This document shows positions 1 through 11,302 of a DNA stretch of 64,000 nucleotides, one piece after another (positions within the stretch are counted from its first letter, which is position 1; each line of letters opens with the position of its first letter). Origin of the DNA: Hordeum vulgare subsp. vulgare (Eukaryota; Streptophyta; Magnoliopsida; Poales; Poaceae); contig NC_058521.1 of NCBI RefSeq assembly GCF_904849725.1, positions 434,762,676 to 434,826,675 on the forward strand, read 5' to 3'. Under the pieces are notes generated by a model. That model was not told the origin of the DNA, made no database searches, and saw nothing but the letters and a program-made list of their open reading frames with translations. The position numbers and the translations under genes were made by a program.

Positions 1-2444
1 CATAAGCCAAAATGCATACATCTGTAAGCAAAGGTACCGAAAGGGCAGGTAAAAGTGGTTTTCTCCTGATCAGATTGTGCAACATGTATTTGGGCGAAAC
101 CAGAATAACCATCTAGAAAGCAGAAGTGTGTGTGTTTAGACAATCTTTCTAGCATTTGGTCAATAAAAGGCAAGGGGTAATGATCTTTCCTGGTGGCTTT
201 ATTCAATTTCCTAAAATCAATCACCATCCTATAGCTAGTAATAATCCTCTGTGGGATCAATTCATCTTTATCATTAGGGACAACGGTAATACCTCCCTTC
301 TTAGGAACGCAGTGCACCGGACTTACCCAATCACTATGAGCAACAAGATAGATAATACCTGCTTCCAGGAGCTTTAGTATTTCGTTTCTTACTACCTCTT
401 TCATCTTAGGATTTAGTCTCCGTTGATGATCGACAACTCGTTTGGAATCAGGATCGGTTTTAATTTTGTGCTGGCATAGAGTGGGACTAATGCCCTTAAG
501 ATCATCAAGAGTATATCCAATAGCAGCACGGTGCTTCGTGAGAGTTTTCAATAATTTCTTTTCTTCATACTCTGAGAGGCTAGCACTAATAATAACATGA
601 TATATCTCTTTTTCAACAAGATAAGCATACTTAAGAGTATCAGGTAGATGTTTAAGCTCGAACACAGGATCACGCTTTTGTGCGGGTGGATCTCCAAGCA
701 GTTCAACAGGCAAATTATTCTTAAGGATAGGATGTTGTTCAAAGGTAACTCTATCTATCTGATTCATTTCATCCATATGCATATCATTTTCATGCTCAAG
801 CAAGTATTGCTCTAAAGGATCTGTAGGAGGCACAGCAATAGAAGCTAGGGCAATAATTCCATCCTTACTAGACAACTCTTTTTCATGAGGTTGTCTACCG
901 AACTTGGAGAAATTGAACTCATGTGACACACCTAAAAAGCCAACACTGACAGTTTGCTTCTCACAGTCAATATGAGCATTGATAGTATTGAGGAAAGGTC
1001 TGCCAAATATGATGGGACAAAAGCTATCTTGTGTGGTTGCAAGAACGAGAAAATTAGCAGGATACTTAGTTTTACCACACAAGAATTCAACATCTCTAAC
1101 AATTCCCAAAGGGCACATAGTATCTCTATTGGCAAGCTGAGTAGTGACATCAATAGGTTCCATCTCGACAGGTGCAATCTCGTCTTGAATTTCATCATAT
1201 AAAGATTGAGGTATTGCACTAACACTAGCACCCACGTCACATAAACCATGATAACAATGATCTCCTATCTTAACAAAAACAACAGGCATTCCAACAACAG
1301 GCCTATGTTTGTCTCTAGCATGAGGTTTAGCAATTCTAGCAGCATCTCCACAGAAGTGAATATCATGGCCATCAATATTGTCGGACAGGAGATCTTTGAT
1401 AATAGCAATTCTAGGTTGAAATCTAATTTTCTCAGGGGGTGTAGGTGTTCTAATGTAGCCCCTACGTATCAGAGTTGAAGCTTTAGAATGGTCCTTTATT
1501 CTAACAGGGAAAGGTGGTCTCTCAATGTAAGCACTAGGAACAATAGGATCATTATAAGCAACGACTTTCTCTTCAACTGGATTGGGTTTAAATACATTGA
1601 CTTCTAAGGGAGGATGATATTTAAACCACTTCACTTTAGGGAGATTAATATGAGCAGCAAATGATTCACATAATGAAGCTACTATCTCATAGTCAAGTCC
1701 ATGTTTAGCGCTAAAATCACAAAAAGTATTTGTTTCAACAAAGGATTTAACGAAATCGAACTCAAGATTTATACCTGACTCCTTACCTTCATCTAACTCC
1801 CAATCTTCAAAGTTGCATTTAATTCTTTCCAATAAATTCCATTTGAAATCAATATCTCTCTTCATAAAAGAACGGGTACAAGAAGTGTGAAGCATGGTGC
1901 GATTATCATGAGAAAGGCGAGCATAAAAGTTCTGAATAATAATTTCTCTCGAGAGCTCATGGTTGGTGCATGAATATAACATTGATTTAAGCCTCCCCCA
2001 AGCTTGAGCGATACTTTCTCTGTCACGAGGCCAAAAATTATAGATATAATTCCGATCACGATGTACCAAATGCATCGGATAAAACTTTTGATGAAATTCC
2101 AATTTCAATCGGTTGTAGTTCCATGATCTAGTATCATCACATAGCCTATACCATGTCAATGACTTATCCCTAAAAGATAAGGAAAATACCTTCTTCTTGA
2201 CCTCATCCTCGGGCAAACCTGCAAGCTTAAATAAACCACAAACTTCATCTACATAGATTAGATGCAAGTCGGGATGTGATGTTCCATCTCCTGAAAAAGG
2301 ATTAGCCAACAGTTTCTCTAGCATACACGAAGGAATTTCATAACAAATATTTTCAGTAGGTGCAGAAGTTTGAGGAGAAACTCCTTGTGCTTCCGTTCGA
2401 GGTGAAGATACCCCGAACAAGCTCCTCAAAGGAATAGTTTCCAT
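1..2444 (-). CDS. gag-protease-RT polyprotein of element A, 3' end outside window
   Basis: Starting from the ATG at 2444-2442, I read every codon to the edge and found no stop in 814 codons. The start METIPLRSLFGV matches the gag starts of D and E. The gag core lies around residues 80-220 and includes QAWGRLK near residue 146. The retroviral-type aspartic protease motif LCDVGASVSAIP is near residue 400, with the catalytic Asp present. RT begins near residue 740 (GYRMVIDFRKLNKATRK). Its first catalytic block FLDGYSGF is near residue 778, and the frame ends at the edge within FGTFAYRCMHFGL. Relatives D and E have Arg-Arg-Met-Pro there, so Cys and His are substitutions. No zinc knuckle is visible between gag and protease. 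The product would form particles, process itself and begin reverse transcription. Only the rest of pol, outside the window, can show whether the element is complete. Confidence 0.9.
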   Translation of the reverse strand, partial: METIPLRSLFGVSSPRTEAQGVSPQTSAPTENICYEIPSCMLEKLLANPFSGDGTSHPDLHLIYVDEVCGLFKLAGLPEDEVKKKVFSLSFRDKSLTWYRLCDDTRSWNYNRLKLEFHQKFYPMHLVHRDRNYIYNFWPRDRESIAQAWGRLKSMLYSCTNHELSREIIIQNFYARLSHDNRTMLHTSCTRSFMKRDIDFKWNLLERIKCNFEDWELDEGKESGINLEFDFVKSFVETNTFCDFSAKHGLDYEIVASLCESFAAHINLPKVKWFKYHPPLEVNVFKPNPVEEKVVAYNDPIVPSAYIERPPFPVRIKDHSKASTLIRRGYIRTPTPPEKIRFQPRIAIIKDLLSDNIDGHDIHFCGDAARIAKPHARDKHRPVVGMPVVFVKIGDHCYHGLCDVGASVSAIPQSLYDEIQDEIAPVEMEPIDVTTQLANRDTMCPLGIVRDVEFLCGKTKYPANFLVLATTQDSFCPIIFGRPFLNTINAHIDCEKQTVSVGFLGVSHEFNFSKFGRQPHEKELSSKDGIIALASIAVPPTDPLEQYLLEHENDMHMDEMNQIDRVTFEQHPILKNNLPVELLGDPPAQKRDPVFELKHLPDTLKYAYLVEKEIYHVIISASLSEYEEKKLLKTLTKHRAAIGYTLDDLKGISPTLCQHKIKTDPDSKRVVDHQRRLNPKMKEVVRNEILKLLEAGIIYLVAHSDWVSPVHCVPKKGGITVVPNDKDELIPQRIITSYRMVIDFRKLNKATRKDHYPLPFIDQMLERLSKHTHFCFLDGYSGFAQIHVAQSDQEKTTFTCPFGTFAYRCMHFGL

Positions 2445-2521
2445 AGTGACAAGTGACAATAAACTTCAGCACACTATATGAATGTTTCCTTACCAAATTC
2501 CACTTACCAAAGGCGCTTCAC

Positions 2522-2539
2522 TCCCCGGCAACGGCGCCA
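2522..2539 (-). other. Primer binding site of element A (tRNA-Asp type)
   Basis: On the minus strand this reads TGGCGCCGTTGCCGGGGA, complementary to the 3' end of plant tRNA-Asp as I remember it. It lies 11 bp inside the LTR end at 2551, where minus-strand DNA synthesis would start. The same site occurs in D (one mismatch) and E. Confidence 0.85.
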
Positions 2540-3465
2540 TAAAAGAGTCTTGATGACCCACAAGTGTAGGGGATCTATCGTAGTCCTTTTGATAAGTAAG
2601 AGTGTCGAACCCAACGAGGAGCATAAGGAAATGAGAAGTGGTTTCCAGTAAGGTATTCTCTGCAGGCAGTGAAATTATCGGTAACAGATAGTTGTGTGGT
2701 AAGATGATTCGTAGCAAGTGGCAAGTAACAATTGTAACAAAGGTGCAGCAAAGTGGCCCAATCCCTTTTGTAGCTAGGGACAAGCCTGGAACAACTCTTA
2801 TATGAGGTAAAGCGCTCCCGAGGACACATGGGAATTTCTGTCAAGCTAGTTTTCATCATGTTCATGTGATTCGCGTTCGCTACTTTGATAGTTTGATCTG
2901 TGGGTGAACCAGTGCTTGGCTGCTGCCCTTACTTTGACAAACATCCCACTTATGATTAACCCCTCTCGCAAGCATCCGCAACTACGAAAGAAGAATTAAG
3001 ACAAAGTCTAACCATAACATTAAACTAGTGGATCCAAATCAGCCCCTTACGAAGCAACGCATAAACTAGGGTTTAAGCTTCTGTCACTCTAGCAACCCAT
3101 CATCTATTTATTACTTTCCAATGCCTTCCTCTAGGCCCAAATAATGGTGAAGTATTATGTAGTGGACGTTCACATAACAACACTAGAGGAAAGACAACAT
3201 AGAACGCATCAAAATATCAAACAAATACCAAATTCACATGACTACTTATAGCAAGACTTATCCCATGTCCTCAGGAACAAAAGTGACTACTCACAAATCA
3301 TAATTATGTTCATGACCAGAGAGGTATTGAATAACATCAAGGATATGAACATGTAATCTTCCACCGAGTAATCCAACTAGCATCAACTACAAAGAGTAAT
3401 TAACACTACTAGCAACCTTACAAGTACCAATCGGAGTCGCGAGACGGAGATTGGTTACAAGAGAT

Positions 3466-6400
3466 TGTAACATCCCAAAATTATAAATTTTTGAATGTTA
3501 ATATAATTATTAGATTGATTGTTTGTTTTTTTGCTAAGTGACTGAAACTTGTGTGAAATTTGAAACTTTTCGAAACTTTTGAATGAGAGGGAATAAAATG
3601 ACTTTCCCCCTTCTCCGGTGAATTCAAATTCAATCAGTTAAAAACAAAGAGAGAAGATGACATGACTTCTTCAACTACAAAGAATTTGAACGGAGATATT
3701 TGCATTGAATTCTTTTTGCATTTCCATTCGTTTTCTTCGCGCAAGAAAATGCCGGGAAATACATTCGGTCAATCAGAAAAGAGTGGAGGAACATGACCCT
3801 CAAATACCCGAGCATTTTGAATGTTATTTGCACCCTCAAACTTAGAGGATCATTTGAAAATTATTTGCAAAAGAAAATAAACCTTTTTGGCAACTTTGTG
3901 AAAATAATTTTTTCTGAAGTTTTTATTTTTGCCGTGGAAAAATGCCCATCATCTATATTTTATTTTTCTGATAATTTTAGTATATAAAAACTCTTTATTC
4001 CGAATTGATTTGATTTCCTTTTTAACGTTTTAGTTTCCTAGTTTTGAAAATAGGAAGGAGATCACTTTTATTAGGAAATACCCCCCTGGCCCATTAAGAG
4101 CTTTCCAAACTTGGCCCAAGAAGATCATCTTCTTCCTCCTCCTCCTTTCACGTGACAGAGAAACTTTCCCTCCATGGAGAGGAGATCCCCTCCTCCGGGA
4201 TTCGCGACGCACATACCTTCCCGGCACCTCCCGTCGCCTCTATAAGAAGCCCCTACCTCTCCTCGTTCCATTCCCGTCGAAAAGTTCACCTCTCCTCGCC
4301 TCTAACTCGTGCCCCACCTCGCCGGAGTCGTCACCGGAAACTCACCGGAGAATCATCACAGGAGCTCGCTCCACCTCGCTGCACCCCCTCCTCCACCTCT
4401 CCCCACCACTTCGGCCCCCTCAACCGCCGCCCCCTTGCCACCCTCTCGCCACCCCACCTCCACCGCCCCCTGCTGCCCTGCAGCCACATCCCCATCGCCA
4501 TTGCCAGCAGCAGCAGCACACCAACAGGAGCTTCCTCCTCCACCTCGCCCCCCTGCAGCCCCCCTCCACCTCGCCTCCCCACCCCCCCCACCTTCGGCCC
4601 CCCTTCCCCACTCCCCCCCCACCGGAGCACCCCACCCCCACCTCGCCACCAACACCAGCACTGGAGCAGCATCCCAGCGAGGTAACCTCTCCTCTCTTCT
4701 TTCTTTTCTTACTTGTTTTGTTTTGTTTTAGTTTTAGCCCTTAGATCTCTAGTAGATGGCTTAGATTAGATCTTAGAAATACCCTTTCGGTTTAGTTTAG
4801 AAAACCAGCGGTTTTTACTTCCACTTATGATTTAACCAGCGAGTTTTCTTAGCTTAGGCCGTTTGCTCCAAACCATGAAACAAACGCCCTCCGCAGCCAA
4901 TAGCAACCTGCCACGTGTACCCCTCTGTTAGTACTAGTTAGCTGCAGTTTTCTGTCTAAATTACAAAAAAACAGAAAGTTTCAATTGTGTTTTGGCCACA
5001 ACTTTTGATCCCGAAGTCCAATGATAGTGATTATTTTTCCAGTAGCTCACAAAGTTCCTGTAGTTTGTAAAAACATATAATTTGTCTATGTTTGAAATTT
5101 TCAAATATAAGTTAGATCAGATTTAGTTTAAACCTTGTTTTTCCTATTCCAGGAGTTTAAAAATAGCTTTTAAAGTGATTCCTTTTGGTACTGATCACTA
5201 GTGATCTTATGTATCAGTGGTAAAAATTTCAGATTTCTTTGAGTATTTTAGCTCACTGTTTCATATGAAACAATTTCTGTTTCACCTCTTTTAAGATTTC
5301 GGCTAATTTCCTTTTCTATCTTTGTTTTAAAATATTTTCTTTATTATTTCAGAAACATCATTGTTTTGTTTATGTTAGTTAACAGTAGTTTTGCAACAAG
5401 TTTTTATTTTATTTTTATTTGTTTTCATGAAATGAATTCTAGTTCCGTAGTAACGTGCAATTGTTTTCACCGTTGTTTCAAATCCCGTTTGGGAATACTT
5501 TCAAAAAGTTTTGTGAAAAATACTTTATTCTATCTTAGTTACATTTATATCTTAGTTCCTTGTTATTATTTTCTGTTAGACAAAAACTATTTAGTGTTTG
5601 ACGTAGTAGAAGATTCTCTAGTCTTATTTGAAGTTTCTTTCGGTTTCTTATTCGCTCTCTCTCTTTTGTTTCGATCGTTAGAATGATTGCTAGTATGAGT
5701 GCTTATGTGAATGATATGTTTGTTATATAGATTTCATCGGAGAGTGACGAGTAGTCTATCAAGTTATTTTCTCGAGAAATTCTTCTTCGTCAACATCACC
5801 AGGCAAGTCACTTTGATCATACTATCACCTATGTTTTATGCATTGTAGTTCTACCATCCTATGCCCAATTCCATGCTGCTTAGGTACTTGGAAATTTTAG
5901 TATAGATTGTAGTATCATGTGGTAGGCACACTACAACCCCGATACTTGGCCCGGGACGACAAATTTCATATTGCTATGCTTGAGTAGACGGGATTTCGGT
6001 TGAGTGCATAACACGAGTGATGCGAGGTTGATTAATAATCAAGACCGGTTAAGACAAGATTTTCAAGACCTCGGACGCAATGCAACACTGGGTGAAGGAC
6101 GGTTGATCGGCTCCCTGGAAAACCCAGTGGATGCCCGGGATGCTGGAGAGGCCATGACATCCTGCGGAAAGCTTCACCCAGGCTCAAAGAGACGGACGGA
6201 TATTTTCAAGACCCAAGGCTTACCTGCACAGCCACAAGTCATTATGGGCTCTGGCTTGGTTGGACAACGCGGCGACTCTGGACAGGCACTGCTAGGAGAT
6301 GTAGACGAACGGTAGGAATGGATGGGCACCGATAGGGATTCAGAGGGACCCATTGAAAGCCCATGTTTTGATCATCCGGTCTTCAAACACCCTGAAGTGC

Positions 6401-7058
6401 GAGGACATACACGGAGGCGATCAAATATTGTGGGGAACGTGTGCAAAACTCTGCAGAGTACTCAAACCTAATCGATTAGCCGTGTCCACGGTCATGGACA
6501 ACTTGAGCCAAAGGAACTGAAGTTATCTGGATTTCTCAACACCATTAAATATATTTGATGAGGGTAATTATTGACAACTCGGGTACGAGAATTGGTTGGC
6601 GGAACCATCTCGTTAACAACCAACTATGTAGTAACATTTTGCATTTAGCCCTCTCTTGATGTAGGAGAAAACTTGCTTTTCGCTAAAAACTTATAGCCCC
6701 ACCTGCCATATATGCATATAGTATAGATGATTGCTTTTCACCCCTCTCTTATGTGACTTGCCAGCATATTCAATATGCTGACCTACACAGCTGCAACGTC
6801 TTATGTTGCAGATATTTTCTTCGACGAGTAAGAGTACGATTCAGGGTTACGGTCTACATTCAACTTGCCGTTGGTGTTATTGGGACTCCACTCCCTTCAC
6901 TGCTTCCGCTGAGATATTTAAGGTATATATCAGTTTTACGCTATTTACATGTGATTGCACTTCGATACATACATTGATGTACTGTGTGTGCCAGCATACT
7001 GATCCAGGGATGGCACAGAAACACAGAGGCTTGACTCGTCTTGAGTCGGGTCGCTACA
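3466..7058 (+). mobile_element. Solo LTR B, 3.6 kb, Gypsy type, inside the LTR of element A
   Basis: The element starts TGTAACATCCC and ends GTCGCTACA. It is flanked by the perfect 5-bp duplication GAGAT (3461-3465 and 7059-7063), and the LTR of A resumes exactly after it. No second LTR, primer site or coding region is visible, so it is best read as a solo LTR left by LTR-LTR recombination. Start sequence, size and the internal module at 6451-6510 resemble the LTRs of F and G, suggesting a related long-LTR chromovirus family. Small open frames inside (for example 4152-4685) are proline-rich products of C-rich DNA and are not called as genes. Confidence 0.85.
4241..4683 (+). promoter_or_regulatory. 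TATA box, GC-rich leader and splice-donor-like site in LTR B
   Basis: TATAAGA at 4241 is followed by about 440 bp of strongly C-rich, CT-rich DNA, which ends at GCGAG|GTAACC (GT at 4682-4683). An acceptor-like TTATGTTGCAG ends at 6811. This layout suggests an LTR transcript that starts near 4270 and is spliced within the LTR. The TATA box and leader are seen directly; splicing is inference. Confidence 0.45.
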
Positions 7059-7671
7059 GAGATGAACTAGGGTTTGGAGATGAGATGGTGCTGATGAACA
7101 TGTTGATGGTGATGAGTCCCCTCCGATGAGAGGAGTGTTGGTGATGACGATTGCGATGATTTCCCCCTCCGGGAGGGAAGTAACCCCGTCAGGACGGCCT
7201 TGCCGGAGCTCTAGATTGGTTCTGCTCAAGTTACGCCTCGTGGCGGCGACGTCTCCTCCGAAAAGCCTCCACCTGATTTATTCTGGAACAAAACCCTCCT
7301 TATAGCAAAAGATGGGAGCCAAAGGGGCAATAGGGGCCCACAAGCCACCTAGGCGCGGGCAGGGGGGTAGGCCGCGCCTGGCAGGCTTGTGGCCTCCTGG
7401 TGGCTCCCCTCTGGTACTTCTTCCATCCAGTATTTTTTATAAAATCCAAAATAATTCCTCGTTGATTTTCACAGCTTTTGGAGTTGCGTAGAATAGGTAT
7501 ATCAAACTTGCTCCTTTTTCAGACCAGAGTTCCAGCTGCCGGCATTCTCCCTCATCATGTAAACCTTATAAAATAAGAGAGAAAGGCATAAATATTGTAC
7601 CGTAAAGTGTAATAACAGCCCATAAAGCGATAAATATCAACATAAAAGCATGATGCAAAATGGATGTATCA

Positions 7672-7879
7672 GTCACATGGATGCGAAAATGTGGAAACAA
7701 GAAAAGAGATCAAAAATGGTAACGAGGAAACTGGCATAGTGGACAAGTGGTTGATCCACAGGGATACTCATAAATATTGCATGAGGTGTTTGTAATATAT
7801 CACGAAGCAACATGAATATCATACAACTACATGTTCACTCAAATATTTATTCATGTTGGTATAGGGGTCAATATGGATG
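7672..7879. other. No recognised feature
   Basis: AT-rich DNA between the LTR of A and a degraded LTR fragment. 7672-7676 (GTCAC) is the probable target-site copy of A. I see no coding potential. It may be a more degraded continuation of the fragment to its right. Confidence 0.4.
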
Positions 7880-8288
7880 TCCCAATCGGGCTGAAATTTT
7901 GAGGGGATTTTTATCACGAAAATATCTTCCATGCATAAGAAGGAAAGCCTCAACTGACATAAGGGATGGGCACAAGCCATCAAGGCGCGATCCCCTGGGT
8001 CACGCCGTGTTTTCTTGTGCCTCCCTCGGGCACCGATTAGCATTGATTCCCACTCCCAAAATGAAAATATATTCCAAAAAAATCTTTCTAAAATTTTATC
8101 ACATTTGGAGTTGTTTGATATGGATTTTCTATGGAACAAAAAAAATCAAAAAACATGAACTCGCACTGGGCACTGGGTCAGTAGGTTAGTGCACAAAAAT
8201 AATATAAACTGGTAAATAATTACTCAAAAATTATCCTAGAATGAAAATATAATAACGTGGAACAATCAAAAATTATAGATACGTTGGA
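7880..8288 (-). mobile_element. Degraded Athila-type LTR fragment (Sabrina-like)
   Basis: On the minus strand the end at 8288 reads ACGTATCTATAATTTTTGAT, a start I remember for Triticeae Sabrina-type LTRs, here lacking the first bases. Leftwards follow CAGTGCCCAGTGC, a rich A/T stretch and a GGGCACAAG-like block, in the expected LTR order. Divergence is high and both ends are broken, so this is an old relic with no partner LTR in the window. Confidence 0.6.
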
Positions 8289-8560
8289 TCCATATAAGTG
8301 TGGCGGGCTCTTCTGGAACAGCCAAGGCCCAGCTACCCCCCACGGGTCGGCCCAACTATCGCCTCCTTGGACGGATGCAAATGGGACGTGGTACCCTAGT
8401 TCCCACTAGGCCGACATGCGTTCTTCACCAAAACTACAAGGTCACACACTTAAGGATCATTTATGAACTGAATACTAGACAAGGAATCTGAGAGGAAGAA
8501 ACTAGAATAGTTTTGAAGATAATGAAAAGTTGTCATAAATAGTACATGATGTCACCCATA

Positions 8561-8876
8561 CCCTAAAGTAGTGGGTAATGTCGTGGTGATGACATGTGTA
8601 CCTTAAAGAAATGAGTGATATCATGGTGATGACACATGACCTTAAAGTAGTGGGTGATGTCATGTTGATGTCACCCATACTTTAAAATAGTGGATGATGT
8701 CATGGTGATGACATATGTACCTTAAAGTAATGGGTGATGTCACCCATACCATAAACTAGTGGGTAATATCATGGTGGTTAAACACGCACCCTAAAGTAGT
8801 GGGTGATGTCATGGTGATGACATCCATACCCTAAAGTAGTGGGTGATGTAATGGTATTGTCATGGTGATGTCATGG
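8561..8876 (+). repeat. 40-bp tandem repeat array, eight units, with TGATGTCA motifs
   Basis: Units starting CC(C/T)TAAAGTAGTGGG begin at 8561, 8601, 8640, 8680, 8720, 8749, 8789 and 8829. The period is therefore 40, 39, 40, 40, 29, 40 and 40 bp; the 29-bp unit has lost 11 bp. Several units contain the inverted pair GATGTCA-TGGTGA-TGACATC. TGATGTCA resembles the bZIP target TGACGTCA. The last unit ends about 48 bp upstream of a TATA box. Confidence 0.85.
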
Positions 8877-8923
8877 GGAGGCTGTTTTGGTCTTTCCCCT
8901 GGCCTCCACCCCTTGCCTCTCCC

Positions 8924-8931
8924 TATAAATA
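8924..8931 (+). promoter_or_regulatory. TATA box downstream of the repeat array
   Basis: CCCTATAAATAGAGG is a near-consensus plant TATA box. With the adjoining repeat array it looks like a compact promoter. No gene is visible downstream, so an LTR promoter is the likeliest reading. Confidence 0.5.
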
Positions 8932-9047
8932 GAGGTGGGGATGAGATCTCCACTCTCAAGCCAATGCTCACACAAATGCCATGCATGATGTGGCCTTCTT
9001 CTCTCCCTGACACGATATAGTTTCATAGAGCCGAAAGGCTATTTGGG

Positions 9048-9079
9048 TTATGGTAGGAACTAGTTATGGTAGGAACTAG
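9048..9079 (+). repeat. Perfect 16-bp tandem duplication
   Basis: TTATGGTAGGAACTAG occurs twice in direct contact (9048-9063 and 9064-9079). It is probably a replication-slippage event in the unassigned region. Confidence 0.9.
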
Positions 9080-11302
9080 TTCTGGACGATGAAGCCATGC
9101 CGGGTAGTTGGCACCGTATGTGTGCAACCCCATAGATAGGTTGTATGTTCGATATTTTTCCCAAAAGGGTTATTCAAGGATCCTTTCGAAGGGTTGTCTC
9201 TGACACTGTCCAAGGGACTATCCGACCGCCTCCCGAGGGATCATCCGAAGAGCGGATGAGGCAGAACATCTTCATGGTCGGGAGGTTGTAAATCCTAGCT
9301 ATGGGGATCTGCACTGACAAGCTTCATCGACTCTACTTCCACTATGCTACGAGTGGGTAACGATCAGATCAAAACCTTGCAAGGATGATTTGTTTTGTTT
9401 TCTGTCGTGTTCCCCTTAAGTGGCCTCAGGGTCGTGCTATGCATAGATGCAGGTTACGATCTAGAATACATGATATTTACGGGTGTTGCACAATATAATT
9501 TTGTACTAGATGAGTGTTATTACTGAAAACTATTTGTGTGGGTAGTAGATGAAATCTATTACCCGATGGTCTTTTGCTTCACTTGAATTTGCGTAGTCAT
9601 GATCTTGACGACATGGTGGAATATTACAAAGTTTTGTCAATATGCAATCATAGTCATCATCTTGACGACATTCTTGAGTACGTTGGTTGACAAATCAACG
9701 AAGTGCTAACAATTCTTTGGGTTCTACCATAGTTAAACAAAGATGTATGTTGTGGAGACTAAAGGGCAATGCAGATATGATCTACACGGGGTTCTTTGTG
9801 TATGGTGAAGTTTAGTATGGGGTTCGAGATTTTTTATCTCGTGTTTCATACTCCCAGCAAAGTTAAGCTAGTGACTTGAATAATAATACTTGATGGTAAA
9901 CGTTGTAGTTGTGGTTTAAGTCAAAACTTTAGAAGCCACATAAAAAATCGCATAAACCGATTAGAGGCGTCTAACTTGGTTTTGCAGGATAGAATATGAA
10001 GTGGTATAGTGATTCTAACATTAATTCAATTATGTATGATGTGACTATATGATGTATATTAATTAACATGACCTGTGAGTCATGATTAGGCATGATGTGT
10101 GGAGCCATATGATTTTCACTTTAATGACCTGTGTGTCAACCTTATGTAATGCACTAAATTTATTAGCTATAGAGATAGCGATATTACCTGGTGCATCGAC
10201 AAGGTGGTGACAATCGTCGTGAAGGTGAACGACGATGCAAATACCGAAGACAAAGAAATTAAAGACTTCTTCGTGAGAAAGGGGTATGCCATATCATGCT
10301 ATTATGGATTTCCTGACATGTTTATCTCTCTTGATGCACCCATCTTGATTGCATGGTAGTCGCTTTTTATTTGGGTGATCTCTCACTATACATATCAATT
10401 AGTTAGTGTTCTCCAAGTGTAGCATCGTCACGATACCTATCTCTTCGAGTATCACATGGATACATGGGTACAAACGATTAGAGAAGTGTAAGGCGGGAGA
10501 GTTGAGACCTCACAGCAAGATCACTTGGTTGTATTTATGTTCTGGAAGATCATCCCGAGCTTGGAACACATCCAATGAAAGATGAACAATAGTCACACAA
10601 AGATGTGATTGGCAAGTTGGCCTACCATTTGAAATTCTTGTCAGTTGAGATCGATACATCTTTAGTGTTCAATTGAAATTATGGGTATCGTATCACTCAA
10701 AATCAATTATGAGATATGTCGATTTGAGTGGGAGCGCACTTTTGAATTAATTTCTTGAAGTCTTAGTGCTTTTAATTATCAAAATTGTCTAAGTGAAATT
10801 TGTGTAGTAGTTATAGAATATGGGCTAGCGTTTCGACCTTCCCTATTAAAATTGAATAGCTGTTATTCATCTGGTTAAAACTTTATGATTGGTAATCTAA
10901 TATGAGGATTACCCTAAAGAGCACCGAGAATGATTTTTCCCTATTGCATGTTTTTGGTATTCTCGCACTAATGTTATGGATGATGTGGCTCTCGTCCTTC
11001 GATCCAAAAGCCAGAATTTTGTTATGGTCAAGTGTAATATGTTTTGTTCCATGAGACTCGAACTTCAAAAGTTTTGGATTGTTACACGATATTCACGGAA
11101 CTAAAAATTAGTTTTAGATACAAACAAAGGCTAAAAGATATGAGATATCTAATGCAATATTTGTTTGCAAATTATTAGTAAACTATTTAGTATGCATTAA
11201 ATTGATAAGAGAGGGATCTAGAAGAATGCTTGTCATATGATGAAGGTGAATAAAACAACAACTTAAAGATAAAACCAATATCTGAAGGGTGTTAGTCAGA
11301 CT

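Larger units (their letters stand above)
1..7671 (-). mobile_element. Element A: Athila-group Gypsy retrotransposon, 5' half, running off the left edge
   Basis: Read on the minus strand, the order is LTR (7671 to 2551, split by solo LTR B), primer binding site, gag, protease and the start of RT, ending at the window edge. The LTR starts TGATACATCC and ends in ATCA. The flank 7672-7676 (GTCAC, i.e. GTGAC on the element strand) would be one target-site copy; the other lies outside. With B and its duplication removed the LTR is about 1.52 kb, the size of the LTRs of D and E. The gag and pol are close relatives of D and E but undamaged in what is visible, so A is probably the best-preserved element here. 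The family is likely one of the Triticeae Athila-type families such as WHAM or Sabrina; the name is not certain. Confidence 0.92.
2551..7671 (-). repeat. 5' LTR of element A, split by solo LTR B
   Basis: The LTR parts are 7671-7064 (upstream part) and 3465-2551 (downstream part); 3466-7058 is solo LTR B and 7059-7063 is its duplicated target. On the minus strand a TATA-like CTATAAGG lies near 7300. It is preceded by a GC-rich inverted repeat whose arms end in CACAAGCC and GGCTTGTGG, as in the LTRs of D and E. The matching 3' LTR lies outside the window. Confidence 0.9.
8289..11302. other. Unassigned 3.0 kb stretch
   Basis: The stretch lies between the degraded LTR and the Copia LTR. It holds a 40-bp repeat array (8561-8876), a TATA box (8924) and a 16-bp tandem duplication (9048). 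No open frame exceeds about 65 codons and I recognise no domain. The promoter-like block followed by unrelated moderately AT-rich DNA suggests an LTR and leader of an old retrotransposon read on the plus strand, but I found no convincing LTR ends, primer site or target duplication. Confidence 0.5.

Noticed and set aside
4152..4685. 177-codon proline/serine-rich frame, with overlapping frames on both strands
   Set aside because: It lies in the C-rich leader block of solo LTR B. All frames are open because T and A are rare there, and there is no domain or conserved start.
8561..8876. Possible CRISPR-like array
   Set aside because: Units are directly contiguous without spacers, and the DNA is plant nuclear.
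8298..9493. Possible LTR from TGTGGCGGGC to GTTGCACA
   Set aside because: The ends are weak, the flanking 5-mers (ATAAG, ATATA) differ and no primer site follows.
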